Source: a bacterium (lineage in GTDB: Bacteria > SM23-81 > DAOVCL01). From it: a stretch of 64,000 bases of DNA. This document shows positions 17,671 to 26,418 of the stretch, in pieces (position 1 is the stretch's first letter; the number at the start of each line of letters is the position of its first letter). The DNA lies in contig JAOZPP010000007.1 of NCBI GenBank assembly GCA_029932675.1, forward strand, positions 3,124 through 67,123, read 5' to 3'. The notes beneath the pieces are model-generated. The model made no database searches. It was given only the letters and a program-made list of their open reading frames with translations, and was not told the origin of the DNA. A program made the translations under genes and the position numbers.

Positions 17671-17698
17671 CACCTACCCCTACCGGTAGGGGCAGGTG
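17671..17698. repeat. 28-bp dyad between VOC gene and sucC
   Basis: A 14-bp inverted repeat (CACCTACCCCTACC and its complement, one G-T pair) with no loop residues to spare, centred on CCGG. It ends 8 bp before the stop of the upstream gene. No T-run follows on the minus strand, so it is either a factor-binding palindrome or a hairpin that limits read-through. Confidence 0.55.
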
Positions 17699-17706
17699 AT
17701 ACTAAC

Positions 17707-18057
17707 TCATTTGCCCTGAAAGAGACCAACTATATTGCCATCTGGATCCTTGAGGTGGGCGAACCAACCGACATTGGGGATCTCCGTCTTGGGCACGGCA
17801 ACTGAACCCCCCAGTTCCCTTGCCCGCTGGAGGTAAGGCTCGATCTCCCCTACCTCTATGTAGACAGAGGGAGATTCCCCTGGATGAACTTCATCTACCT
17901 TCATAATCCCCCCACCTGGCCCCTCTGGTGGATCAAAGGTGAGGTAATCCCCTCCCAAAGGTTGGAACTTCCACCCAAAAAGGCCGGAGAAGAACCCTTT
18001 AGTCCGTTCCAGATCGGTTGAGGACCATTCGATATGACAGAATGCATGTCTTGTCAT
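17707..18057 (-). CDS. VOC (glyoxalase/bleomycin-resistance fold) protein
   Basis: A 116-residue single-domain VOC protein starting MTRHAFCHIEWSSTDLERTKGFF and ending with the typical KDPDGNIVGLFQGK. It keeps the H-x-E-W metal region at the N-terminus and the second betaalphabetabetabeta repeat. I chose ATG 18057 because AGGAGAT lies 7 nt upstream. An open frame extends 12 codons further and overlaps frdA. The product could be a metal-dependent isomerase or lyase such as methylmalonyl-CoA epimerase-like, or a lyase for a reactive aldehyde; the sequence does not settle which. Confidence 0.75.
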   Translation of the reverse strand: MTRHAFCHIEWSSTDLERTKGFFSGLFGWKFQPLGGDYLTFDPPEGPGGGIMKVDEVHPGESPSVYIEVGEIEPYLQRARELGGSVAVPKTEIPNVGWFAHLKDPDGNIVGLFQGK

Positions 18058-18079
18058 CTTTCTATCTCCTTTCCCTGGT

Positions 18080-19735
18080 TCAGAATATATCAATCATCCT
18101 GGCCAGGACTGCTTTCCCCCTATAGTCGGGAAGAAGCATAGGTGACCGTCTATCAGTTCTGATACCGGCCTCCTTAAGCTCCTTCACATATCTCTCCACA
18201 TGGTTCAACCCAAGCTTGCCCACCCTCACCCCCTTCTTCACATACTGCGCTGCAAAGATCCCTGCCCTTCTCCCAAAGACCATACAGTCAAGGGTGGAGT
18301 TGCCCATCAACCTGTTCTTTCCGTGCACCCCCCCGGAGACCTCCCCTGCCACAAAGAGTCCCTCTACGTTCGTTCTGGCCTGGGGATCGATCTCCACCCC
18401 ACCGTTCTGATAATGGAGGGTGGGAAAGACCAGGACGGGATCCTTTATCATATCAATCCCAAACCTCTTAAACATCCTCACCATACCGGGGAAGGACCTC
18501 TCTAAGTATCCCTCCCCATTGATCAGGTCGATCCGAGGGGTATCAAGCCATACGCCCTTCATCCCGGTAGGGGTAGTAATCCCATTGTTCCGCACATAGC
18601 ATTCCCGGATAAGTGCCGACGCCTCAACATCCCGCGGCTCCAGGGGGAATACAAAGGCTTCCCCCCTCTTGTTCACCGGCTGGGCACCTGAGCTGCGCAG
18701 CTTTTCGGTGAGCAGAAGTCCCACTATCTGCTGCGGGAAGGCGGCACCCGTAGGGTGGTATTGCACGGTATCGGTATCCCTTAGTTTCGCCCCCGCCCGA
18801 TAGGCCATAACCACACCGTCACAGGTGGCTCCATAATGGTTCGTCGTGGCAAAGCCCCTTATATGTAACCTCCCAAACCCTCCGGTGGCCAAGATGGTAG
18901 CCTTTGCCTTCACCACTTTGTATTCCTCCGTCTCCATATTCCACAATATCGCCCCTACCACCTTACCCCCCTCATCGGTGAGCAGCTCAATGGCTGGATA
19001 AAACTCCAGGACCGGAATCTCCCTGCTTCTGAATTCGTCCCTGATCACCCGCAGCTCCTCAAGCCCAGTATAATCCCGACAGGCGTGCATCCTCTTTCTA
19101 CAAGTCCCACCACCCCATTTCTCCTCAAAATACCCATCCTCATTTTTATCGAACATAGCTCCCAACCCCTCAAGCCATTTGATGATAAATGGGGCATCCT
19201 CGACAAGTGCCCGCAGTACATCCCTTTTGTTGGTGAAATGTCCCCCTCCATAGGCATCGATGAAGTGAATGGCTGGGCTGTCGTTGGGCCTATCTGCCGC
19301 CTGGGTTCCCCCCTCAGCCATCATAGAGTTGGAGTCGCCATGCCGCAATTTGTTGGTAAGGAGGATCTTTCCCTTGGGTATTCCGGAATCATTTGCCCAG
19401 AGAGCAGCAGTAGTACCAGCCAGACCACCGCCGATGATCAGGATATCCGTCTCATAATCGACCTTCCCTAAATCGATCTCCCCCGGTTGTATCAGAGGAT
19501 ATGCCTCCAGCAGATCAACGACCTCGTTTGGCGCTATATCCCCCTTGTTCTGTCCTATCCTTATCTTCCTCTTACCCCCGGGGGCGTAATCGGGATGTAG
19601 TTTAAGGACCTCCTCCCGCTCCTCCTTGGTCATCGCCCGCGGCTGCTCCATCCTCTTAGGCCTAGTGCGATTGACCACTTCGATGGACTCCCGCATATAT
19701 TCTGGATAGCCGCCAATGAATCTTAATTCGGGCAT
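18080..19735 (-). CDS. frdA: soluble fumarate reductase/succinate dehydrogenase flavoprotein
   Basis: A 551-residue flavoprotein of the FrdA/SdhA family. The FAD-binding motif IIGGGLAGTTAALWA comes after an N-terminal extension of about 90 residues. It has the active-site signature QYHPTGAAFP, the NKRGEAF segment, and the C-terminal GEVSGGVHGKNRLMGNS. Start ATG 19735 has GGAGGGAGCG just upstream. It lies next to an Fe-S subunit and no membrane anchor gene is present, so the enzyme is probably cytoplasmic, like thiol- or ferredoxin-linked fumarate reductases. With SucCD and Kor it completes fumarate to 2-oxoglutarate. Aspartate oxidase is less likely given the partner. Confidence 0.86.
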   Translation of the reverse strand: MPELRFIGGYPEYMRESIEVVNRTRPKRMEQPRAMTKEEREEVLKLHPDYAPGGKRKIRIGQNKGDIAPNEVVDLLEAYPLIQPGEIDLGKVDYETDILIIGGGLAGTTAALWANDSGIPKGKILLTNKLRHGDSNSMMAEGGTQAADRPNDSPAIHFIDAYGGGHFTNKRDVLRALVEDAPFIIKWLEGLGAMFDKNEDGYFEEKWGGGTCRKRMHACRDYTGLEELRVIRDEFRSREIPVLEFYPAIELLTDEGGKVVGAILWNMETEEYKVVKAKATILATGGFGRLHIRGFATTNHYGATCDGVVMAYRAGAKLRDTDTVQYHPTGAAFPQQIVGLLLTEKLRSSGAQPVNKRGEAFVFPLEPRDVEASALIRECYVRNNGITTPTGMKGVWLDTPRIDLINGEGYLERSFPGMVRMFKRFGIDMIKDPVLVFPTLHYQNGGVEIDPQARTNVEGLFVAGEVSGGVHGKNRLMGNSTLDCMVFGRRAGIFAAQYVKKGVRVGKLGLNHVERYVKELKEAGIRTDRRSPMLLPDYRGKAVLARMIDIF

Positions 19736-19779
19736 CGCTCCCTCCAATCAAAAATGCAGATAAAGACTACCTTACCACC

Positions 19780-20538
19780 TCAGTCCGGTTCCCTCTCCCT
19801 CTCCGCATAGATCCTCTCCAGTTCCTCATCCGTGGCTTTCAAAAGCCTATCCATCTCCTCCTTGAATCTGCCTTCCTCTATTTCCTTCACCCTCTGTTCA
19901 GCGTTCTTCTCCAATGGGTTGAGGTATTTCCCGTACATCCTCCTCCCCAGTTGAGCGACGTGATAGTGAACGATCTCCGCAGGGCATCTTATGGCACAGA
20001 GCCCACACTGGATGCAATCGAAGGAGCCGTCTGCAACGGCCCTAAAGTCGCCTCTCAAGGCGGCCTGAATATAATCCATCACCTCTAAATCTTGCGGACA
20101 GGCCTTCGTGCAGGTGTTACAGCTCACACATCTGGCGATCTCCGGGAAGTACTTCAGGAATACCGAGGGCTCAGGCTTCTCCCGGCCAAGGTCGTAGCTT
20201 GGCTTCTCTGCGGGGGAAAAGGGGATCTGCACGAGGAACATCCCATCTTCCACCCTTGTCTGGCAGGCCATCGCGGTCTGAAGCCTATACTCCCCCTTCT
20301 TCCTATAGACCGTGGAACAGGCACCGCAGAAGCCCGCTCTGCAGCCACACCCGCGAACGAACCTATACCCAGCGTATTCCATAGCCTGCATAATGGTGAG
20401 GGCAGCAGGAACCTTATATGCCTTACCCATTATATAGATTTCAACCCAATGTTCTATATCTTTTTCTTCTATACCAGTTGTTACCGACCTGCTTGCCTTT
20501 TTTATCTCGTCGATTACGTTTATCTTCCTCTCGGCCAT
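19780..20538 (-). CDS. frdB: fumarate reductase iron-sulfur subunit
   Basis: A 252-residue protein. An N-terminal [2Fe-2S] domain has ligands C66, C71, C74 and C92 (CRAGFCGAC...AC), and two [4Fe-4S] motifs follow, CVSCNTCTKACP and CIQCGLCAIRCP. Unlike membrane SdhB, the second cluster motif is a full CxxCxxCxxxCP, as in TfrB/HdrC-linked reductases. It lacks the CCG domains that full TfrB has at the C-terminus. The long charged C-terminal tail has no known role. It is transcribed just before frdA with a 44-bp spacer. Confidence 0.85.
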   Translation of the reverse strand: MAERKINVIDEIKKASRSVTTGIEEKDIEHWVEIYIMGKAYKVPAALTIMQAMEYAGYRFVRGCGCRAGFCGACSTVYRKKGEYRLQTAMACQTRVEDGMFLVQIPFSPAEKPSYDLGREKPEPSVFLKYFPEIARCVSCNTCTKACPQDLEVMDYIQAALRGDFRAVADGSFDCIQCGLCAIRCPAEIVHYHVAQLGRRMYGKYLNPLEKNAEQRVKEIEEGRFKEEMDRLLKATDEELERIYAEREREPD

Positions 20539-20563
20539 AGTCGCTCCTTACTTTCGAAATCAG

Positions 20564-20600
20564 GGGAGGAGACCGGAGGTGGCCCTACCGGCCTCCTCCC
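20564..20600. repeat. GC-rich dyad between hydrogenase protease and frdB genes
   Basis: An inverted repeat, GGGAGGA...TCCTCCC with inner CCGG/CCGG pairing, lies in the 111-bp gap upstream of frdB. On the minus strand it would be a stable hairpin. There is no T-run, so attenuation or an operator is more likely than a terminator. Confidence 0.4.
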
Positions 20601-20649
20601 TTAAGTTTATGGGCCAAAAGCAAGCGCTTCGCTGGGCCTTTTTAGGAAC

Positions 20650-21114
20650 TTATCCCCCTCCATCGAACAGGCTCGACTTTGAGATTATCTCCTCAGCCAA
20701 TTGGGGGATTTTGGCCTTTAGCTGAGGACTACATCCCTCGTGGAAAGTGGTTGTATCTGCAACCTCTATGGCGTATATCTCGATCTCCTCTGGGATCGGG
20801 CAACCCAATCTTCTCCCCAGCTCTATAGCCGCCTTCAGACCTACCCCATGGCTGAACGAGGGGGGTGGCCCATTGCCCAGATCCTCTAAACTCAACCTGT
20901 GGAGCTGCCCGGGGCAGGCCTTCTCTGTCCTCACGGAGTCAATGATCACCACCCTCTCATACCCGGCGATCTCCTCTACAAGCCTTATCCCCCCCACACT
21001 GGCTTCAGTCATCTCCACGCTGGGAAACCGCCTCTTCACCTCTCTGGCCACCAGAATGCCTACCCCATCGTCTGTAAGGAGGGGATTGCCAACCCCTACG
21101 AGGAGCGTCCTCAT
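20650..21114 (-). CDS. [NiFe] hydrogenase maturation protease
   Basis: A 154-residue endopeptidase of the HyaD/HoxW/FrcD family. It has the N-terminal GVGNPLLTDDGVG, in which the acidic residues bind nickel, VIIDSV, and a later SHGVGL. It removes the C-terminal tail of the hydrogenase large subunit after Ni insertion. The start codon overlaps the stop of mvhA by 4 bp, so it is dedicated to that subunit, whose 26-residue tail after the DPCxxCxxH motif is its substrate. Confidence 0.92.
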   Translation of the reverse strand: MRTLLVGVGNPLLTDDGVGILVAREVKRRFPSVEMTEASVGGIRLVEEIAGYERVVIIDSVRTEKACPGQLHRLSLEDLGNGPPPSFSHGVGLKAAIELGRRLGCPIPEEIEIYAIEVADTTTFHEGCSPQLKAKIPQLAEEIISKSSLFDGGG

Positions 21115-22571
21115 AACCTGCGTAAGGTCCTCTCAATCTTCCCTTCCGGGTTCCTGATGTTCACCTCCAAGGGCATATCTCCCGGCAGTGAATGGGTAGC
21201 GCAAGCCAGACAGGGATCGTAGGCCCTAAAGGCCATCTCTACCATATTGAGCAGTCCGTCTGATACCTTCCCCCCCTTTATCAGCCCCTTAGCTGCTTTC
21301 TCGATTGACATACAGATCGCCGCGGAGTTGTTCACCGTGGCCACGATCAAGTTCACCTCAGTGAGGATGCCCCGTTCATCGGTCTTGTAGTGATGATATA
21401 ATGTCCCCCGGGGGGCTTCCACCACACCAATCCCCTCCTTGGGGGTGGCGGTAGGGACATTCCTCACCTGGGGGTCGAGGATCTCCTCATCCTGGGCCAA
21501 CTCCAAGAGCCTCTCTGCCGCATAGAGAAGCTCCACCAGCCTCGCCCAGTGATAGGCCAGGGTATTATGAGCTGGCTTCCCCCCCAAAGTATCATATAGT
21601 TTCTCATACTCCTCCTGCGCAAGAGGGGTAGCCATCCCCTCAGAGGCATTTAGCCTAGCCAAGGGGGCAACCCGGTAGACACCGCTATCCTTTCCGTCCA
21701 CAAAACCTTTCCAACCCACATCCTTGAGGTAGGGGAATTTTATGTAGCTCCAGGGCTCCACATGCTCAGCAATATATTTGAGGTATTCCCGCGGTTTGAA
21801 CTTAACGAACTCGTGGCCGGCGGGATCGACTACCCGGATGTCACCATCGTAGAAGTTGACCTTGTTATTCTCATCCACCAACCCCATATAGTAAGTTTGG
21901 TGCTTATAGATATCCCCCACCACCACATCTACATACTCCTTGTTCTTCAGGACGATATCCTCAAAGGCCTTCAAGGCAAATCGGGCAAACTCCACAGCAT
22001 CTTTCCCTGTCTGGATGTACTCCTCCCTGTCCTCCTTGCTTACGCCCTTGGAGACCCCTCCGGGGAGGTTACACACCGGATGGATAACCCGTCCCCCTTG
22101 CTTGGTGATGATCTCACGGAGCCTTTTCCTAATCTCGATCACCTTCTTGCCAGCATCGAGGCCGACCTTCTGGATCACTCCTAAGATGTTCCTCTCCGCT
22201 GCTGGCGCCTGGGGGCCGACGATGAAATCCGGCCCTCCTAAGAAGAAGAAGTGCAGGGTATGGTCTTCCGCCATAAAGGCTGAGTTCACTAGCTCCCTGA
22301 TCTTCTTGGCCGCTGGTGGTGGGTCGACACCGAAGAGGTCATCGAGTGTCTTTCCCGAGGCCATGTGATGGGTAGTGGGACAGACACCGCATATCTTAGG
22401 AGTGAGCCTGGGCATCTCCTCAGCCATCCTCCCCTCACAGAACTTCTCAAACCCCCTTAGCTCAGGAACCTGGAAGAATGCCTTATCCACATCCCCTTTT
22501 TCATCGAGGAATATCTCTATCTTCCCATGCCCCTCCAACCTGGTTATGGGGTCAATTGTGATCCTTTTCAT
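21111..22571 (-). CDS. mvhA: [NiFe] hydrogenase large subunit, group 3c (MvhA-like)
   Basis: A 486-residue large subunit with the nickel ligands ICGVC (C61, C64) and DPCLAC (C454, C457), followed by ATH and a 26-residue tail to be cleaved. All four ligands are cysteine, so it is not a NiFeSe enzyme although the organism makes Sec. It oxidises H2 and feeds electrons through MvhG and MvhD to HdrA for bifurcation. The order HdrA-MvhD-membrane protein-MvhG-MvhA-protease supports an Mvh-Hdr complex. A 178-bp gap separates it from mvhG. Confidence 0.94.
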   Translation of the reverse strand: MKRITIDPITRLEGHGKIEIFLDEKGDVDKAFFQVPELRGFEKFCEGRMAEEMPRLTPKICGVCPTTHHMASGKTLDDLFGVDPPPAAKKIRELVNSAFMAEDHTLHFFFLGGPDFIVGPQAPAAERNILGVIQKVGLDAGKKVIEIRKRLREIITKQGGRVIHPVCNLPGGVSKGVSKEDREEYIQTGKDAVEFARFALKAFEDIVLKNKEYVDVVVGDIYKHQTYYMGLVDENNKVNFYDGDIRVVDPAGHEFVKFKPREYLKYIAEHVEPWSYIKFPYLKDVGWKGFVDGKDSGVYRVAPLARLNASEGMATPLAQEEYEKLYDTLGGKPAHNTLAYHWARLVELLYAAERLLELAQDEEILDPQVRNVPTATPKEGIGVVEAPRGTLYHHYKTDERGILTEVNLIVATVNNSAAICMSIEKAAKGLIKGGKVSDGLLNMVEMAFRAYDPCLACATHSLPGDMPLEVNIRNPEGKIERTLRRL

Positions 22572-22749
22572 CTTTCACCTCTCATTGATAGTAGTAAGTA
22601 ACAGGCGACAGGTGTTGGGGCCAATTGAGGGTTCTCCTCCACCCCCTTTATTAGCTTCAATACCGATCGCTGCTAAACCTCCCCTTTCGAAGCAGAACCC
22701 ATAGCCCTGCCACCTCACCTTGAGACGTGGTCCCATAGCTTGTCACCCG

Positions 22750-23730
22750 TTACTTCATTATCCTCCTTCTTAACAGCGAAGAGGGAAGGCTATACATGTA
22801 GAAGAGGCCTGCCGGATCGGGGATCTGATCGATTAACTTCTCGACCTCCTCATCGGTCATCTTCTCCTCTTCCTCTATCCCCAAAAGGGAGGCAACAAAG
22901 GAGAGCGACCTCGCCCCTTGATCCCTGGCCCCCTTGGTGGGCCCGAAGCATCCCCGGCAGGGCATACAGGCATTGATACACCTTTCGCCGCAACCCGATC
23001 TTGTAGCCGGGCCTAAGCAGATAACCCCCTGGGCTAAAAAACACTTCTCCGGATCCAAGATCACCTCATATGGCCTCTTTACCTCCTTCAGCGAAAGCTT
23101 CTCAGGCTTAGAGTCAGCCAGAGGACAGGTATCGCACAAGGACTTGTCTGGGGCCAAGACCGCCCCCTTCTCCGGTAGCTTTCCCTCTAAGATGGCGGTT
23201 ATTGCATTCATTATCAGGTCCGGTGGTGGAGCACATCCGGGGAGGTAGTAGTCTACCGGGATCACCTGATCGAGGGTGTGCACGGTATCCCAGAACTCCG
23301 GTATAGTGAGCTCCTTACCGGCCACCGCTGTCCTGGTCTGGGGGAGGACCCCTTCAGGGTTATCCATTGTAGGCACGCCCTTATATACCCTTTCGAATAT
23401 CGTCTCCCTGTTCCAGAAGTTGGCCAGTCCAGGTATTCCGCCCAGGTGGGCACAGGAGCCGAAGGCAACAACGAGGCCGGACTTGCGCCTCAAGAGCTTA
23501 ACCATCTCCCCCTGTTCCTCCGTGCGGATGGCCCCATTGATGAAGCTCACCGCTATCTCCCCATCGGCCATCCCTTCCACATCAGCCTTCTTGAAGTCCA
23601 TGGCCACGGGCCAGAAGATGATATCCACAGCCTCAACCACCTTGAGGATATCCTCGGCCAGATCCACCACCGCCTCCTCACACCCCCCGCAGGAGGCGCA
23701 CCAATAAAGTGCCACTTTTGGTTTAGCCAT
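22750..23730 (-). CDS. mvhG: [NiFe] hydrogenase small subunit (MvhG-like)
   Basis: A 326-residue small subunit. The proximal-cluster motif WCASCGGCEEA is at residues 10-20, with FGSCAHLGG and LPGCAPPPD further on, and the medial/distal cluster region holds CDTCPLAD and GRCINACMPCRGCFGP-like cysteines. It has no Tat signal, so it is cytoplasmic. I chose ATG 23730 because GAGGGGG lies just upstream; the open frame extends five codons. It relays electrons from the NiFe site to MvhD. Confidence 0.92.
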   Translation of the reverse strand: MAKPKVALYWCASCGGCEEAVVDLAEDILKVVEAVDIIFWPVAMDFKKADVEGMADGEIAVSFINGAIRTEEQGEMVKLLRRKSGLVVAFGSCAHLGGIPGLANFWNRETIFERVYKGVPTMDNPEGVLPQTRTAVAGKELTIPEFWDTVHTLDQVIPVDYYLPGCAPPPDLIMNAITAILEGKLPEKGAVLAPDKSLCDTCPLADSKPEKLSLKEVKRPYEVILDPEKCFLAQGVICLGPATRSGCGERCINACMPCRGCFGPTKGARDQGARSLSFVASLLGIEEEEKMTDEEVEKLIDQIPDPAGLFYMYSLPSSLLRRRIMK

Positions 23731-23741
23731 AACTAACCCCC

Positions 23742-24041
23742 TCACTTATCCTTAGGCCTGGCGACTACAACATCACGGGAGATATCCAGGCTTGGCTTGG
23801 AGATAGCTACGATTATCCCCCAGCAAGCAAATATGGCCACAGTGATGAGGGCCCCTAAGCCTAAATCGTGCAGTAAATTGTCAGAAACAAGGATGAGTTC
23901 GCCGTTCCAGATGTGGTCCACTATCCCGAAGATAGCCCCCCCAAGGAGCAAAAGGTTAAGCCACCAAACCCGTGGGCTCTTTCGGGACCTCCTTGTGGCC
24001 GATACGATGATCGATGCGGCCAATGGCACTGTGTAGCACAT
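23742..24041 (-). CDS. small membrane protein in Mvh-Hdr operon
   Basis: A 99-residue protein with three likely membrane segments: residues about 2-14, 27-43 (WWLNLLLLGGAIFGIVD) and 60-81 (LGALITVAIFACWGIIVAIS), separated by a basic SRRSRK-like loop. The tail is charged. It sits between mvhD and mvhG with 12-bp and 24-bp spacers, so it is part of the hydrogenase unit. Mvh and Hdr are normally soluble, so this protein could tether the complex to the membrane. I do not recognise a named family. Confidence 0.72.
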   Translation of the reverse strand: MCYTVPLAASIIVSATRRSRKSPRVWWLNLLLLGGAIFGIVDHIWNGELILVSDNLLHDLGLGALITVAIFACWGIIVAISKPSLDISRDVVVARPKDK

Positions 24042-24065
24042 TCCAACCTCCTCTCTGAAATGGAC

Positions 24066-24476
24066 TCAACCGCTAAGGGGTAACCGTAAAGGCCCCAACT
24101 CCCTAATTGTCTCCGCCATCTCATTTGCCACCTTGGCAAACCTCTCCCCCTCCCCTGCAGCAACCCAGTCGACCTTCACCCTTTCCGGTTCCACCCCAAA
24201 TTGGGCAAGGGCCTTCCTCAACAGGAGCATCCTCCTCCTGGTTTTGTAGTTCCCCTTCTTGTAATGGCAATCTCCAGGATGACATCCCAAGATCAAGACC
24301 CCACTTGCCCCCTCCCTAAAGGCCTGGAGCACAAGCTCGGTATCCACCCTACCGCTGCACATCACCCTGATAGGCCTTATGTTTGCAGGATATTCCAGCC
24401 TGGCATTACCCGCTTTATCCGCCCCCTCATAGGAGCACCAGTTACAGAGGAAGCTGACGATGGTCGGCTCATTCAT
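24066..24476 (-). CDS. mvhD: MvhD, [2Fe-2S] electron-transfer subunit
   Basis: A 136-residue MvhD with the full set of family motifs: CNWCSYEGAD, VMCSGRVDTE, and GCHPGDCHYKKGNYKTRRR. It links the hydrogenase to HdrA. The ATG at 24476 overlaps the hdrA stop (ATGA). The neighbouring mvhG and mvhA identify it as the true hydrogenase-linked copy among six free-standing MvhD genes in the window. Confidence 0.92.
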   Translation of the reverse strand: MNEPTIVSFLCNWCSYEGADKAGNARLEYPANIRPIRVMCSGRVDTELVLQAFREGASGVLILGCHPGDCHYKKGNYKTRRRMLLLRKALAQFGVEPERVKVDWVAAGEGERFAKVANEMAETIRELGPLRLPLSG

Positions 24477-26407
24477 CTTACTACCTCCCTGATTTCGGCA
24501 AATATCTCCTCGTTGGTAAAGTGCTTTGCCCGGGCAGCACCCGTAGGACAGGCAGCCACACAGGTACCACATCCCCGGCAGAGGGTATCGTCGACGACAG
24601 CCACCTTCTTCTCCTCGTCTCGGGATATGGCGGAGTAGGGGCAGATGGAGATACAGGTATTACAGCCCCCGCAGATCTCCTCGTCTATCACCGCCACTAT
24701 CGGTTCCAACTCCAACTTCTCACCCGGTATGAGCCGGGAGAGTATCCTTCCGGCGGCTGCTCCACCCTGGGCAACCGCATCCCCGATATCCTTTGGACCC
24801 TGGCAACATCCCGCGATGAAGACACCCTCAAGTGGGGTCCCAAAGGACTTCATCAGGGGGTGCTCCTCGGAGAAGAAGCCCCTTTCGTCAAGGGGTATAT
24901 CGAGGATGGCGGCAAGTTTTGCGGTGTCCGGATTGGGTTCAATGGCAGGAGCCAGCACAACCATATCCACAGCCAAGCTCTTGCTTGTGGAGTCGGCCTT
25001 GTATTCTACAACCAGACCCTTACCATCTCTGCTAACCCTCTCGCTGCCATTGCTTCTGATGAACTCCACACCCTTTTCAACCACCTCTTCATATAATCTC
25101 TGATGTTCCTTCTTGGGCAGACAGAGGTCGGTGTAGAAACTATACACCTCCACCCCAGGGATCTTCTCCTTTAACAGATGGGCCAATTTTACCGAATACA
25201 TACAGCATATACCTGAGCAGTGTCCCTTCTCCTTCCTGCCCACACAGTAGACGAAGGCGACGGACCTGGGCTCCCGGCCATCCTTGAGAAGGATCTTCCC
25301 CCCAGTAGGGCCATTGGAGGCGTTCAACCTCTCCAACTCCAGGCCTGTCAAAACATTGTCGAACCTCCCATATCCGTATTGGGCAAGGGAGGAAGGGTTA
25401 AATTGGGTAGAACCCGTGGCCAAGATAATCGCCCCCACCCTCTTCTCCTCAATCCTATCCTGATCATCGAAGTCGATGGCATCAAACGGACAGGCCTCCT
25501 GGCAGGCATTGCACTCCCCTCCTTTTAGCTTTATGCAGTTGGCCTCATCTATAACCGGCACATTGGGAAGTGCACCGGCAAAGGGGATGTAGATAGCCTT
25601 CCGCTTGGAAAGCCCCTCGTCGAACTCGTTGGAGACCTCTACCGGACAGGGCTCAAAACAGGCACTACACCCAATGCAGGCCTCCTCCGATACATACCTC
25701 GCCTTTCTCCTGATCTTGACGGTGAAGTTCCCATACGAGCCAACAACCCCTTCCAGCTCACCATAGGTAATGGCCTCGATGTTCTCTTTCTGCAGGACCT
25801 CCTGAAGTTCAGGGGCGAGCATACAGGGGGCACACTCCATGGTCTGATAGACCTCCTCGAACCTGGCCCCCAACCCCCCAATACAGGGGCTCTTCTCCAG
25901 TAGGTAGACCTTTCTCCCCTTCTGGGCAAGGGTGAGCGTCGCCTCCAACCCCGCCACCCCACTCCCCACTACGAGGACATCGGGGTGGATCTCAATCTCC
26001 TTTTTCTCTATGGGCTCCTGGAGGGTGGCCCTCATCGTTGCCGCCCGCACCAGGCTCTTTGCCTTGGCTGTGGCCTGGGCCGGGTCTGGGGTAACCCAGG
26101 CACACTGCTCCCTGATGTTCGTCATCTGCAGGAGATAGGGGTTCAAACCCACCCCTTCACAGGCCCGCATGAACTTCTGCTCATACTGCTTGGGGGTACA
26201 AGCGGCGATCACCACCCTCGTTAGTCCACCCTTGCGTATCTCCTCCTGAAGGAACCTTATCCCATCCTCCGAACAGAGGAGGTTGTGGCTCTTTGCCGTC
26301 ACCACATCCTCGATCCCTTCAGCCTCAGCCACAACGGAGTCGACATCGATCCTATCCCCTATGTTTGGCCCGCACTTGCATACAAAAACGCCTATCCTCT
26401 CTGCCAT
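24473..26407 (-). CDS. hdrA: HdrA, bifurcating FAD subunit (Mvh-linked)
   Basis: A 644-residue HdrA carrying all modules. Domain order is the N-terminal domain (GVFVCKCGPNIGD), FAD motif (VVGSGVAGLEA), CxxC site (MECAPCML), inserted ferredoxin (CIGCSACFEPCP, CNACQEACPF), CSGICC cluster region, and C-terminal two-cluster ferredoxin (CGGCNTCISICP, CRGCGTCVAACP). Start ATG 26407 follows GGAGGAGAGA closely. It is coupled to mvhD by a 4-bp overlap and lies upstream of the hydrogenase genes, so it is the likely partner for H2-driven bifurcation. Its HdrB is not adjacent; the HdrC-type gene at 26814 is. Confidence 0.92.
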   Translation of the reverse strand: MAERIGVFVCKCGPNIGDRIDVDSVVAEAEGIEDVVTAKSHNLLCSEDGIRFLQEEIRKGGLTRVVIAACTPKQYEQKFMRACEGVGLNPYLLQMTNIREQCAWVTPDPAQATAKAKSLVRAATMRATLQEPIEKKEIEIHPDVLVVGSGVAGLEATLTLAQKGRKVYLLEKSPCIGGLGARFEEVYQTMECAPCMLAPELQEVLQKENIEAITYGELEGVVGSYGNFTVKIRRKARYVSEEACIGCSACFEPCPVEVSNEFDEGLSKRKAIYIPFAGALPNVPVIDEANCIKLKGGECNACQEACPFDAIDFDDQDRIEEKRVGAIILATGSTQFNPSSLAQYGYGRFDNVLTGLELERLNASNGPTGGKILLKDGREPRSVAFVYCVGRKEKGHCSGICCMYSVKLAHLLKEKIPGVEVYSFYTDLCLPKKEHQRLYEEVVEKGVEFIRSNGSERVSRDGKGLVVEYKADSTSKSLAVDMVVLAPAIEPNPDTAKLAAILDIPLDERGFFSEEHPLMKSFGTPLEGVFIAGCCQGPKDIGDAVAQGGAAAGRILSRLIPGEKLELEPIVAVIDEEICGGCNTCISICPYSAISRDEEKKVAVVDDTLCRGCGTCVAACPTGAARAKHFTNEEIFAEIREVVR

Positions 26408-26418
26408 TCTCTCCTCCT

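Noticed and set aside
21111-22571. A NiFeSe-type hydrogenase was considered because the organism makes Sec.
   Set aside because: The four nickel ligands are all cysteine codons (ICGVC and DPCLAC), and there is no in-frame UGA.
22572-22749. A 53-codon frame on the minus strand between mvhG and mvhA (starting MGPRLKVRWQGYG).
   Set aside because: It has a weak ribosome site, no recognisable fold, and unusual composition; the gap is more likely a leader.
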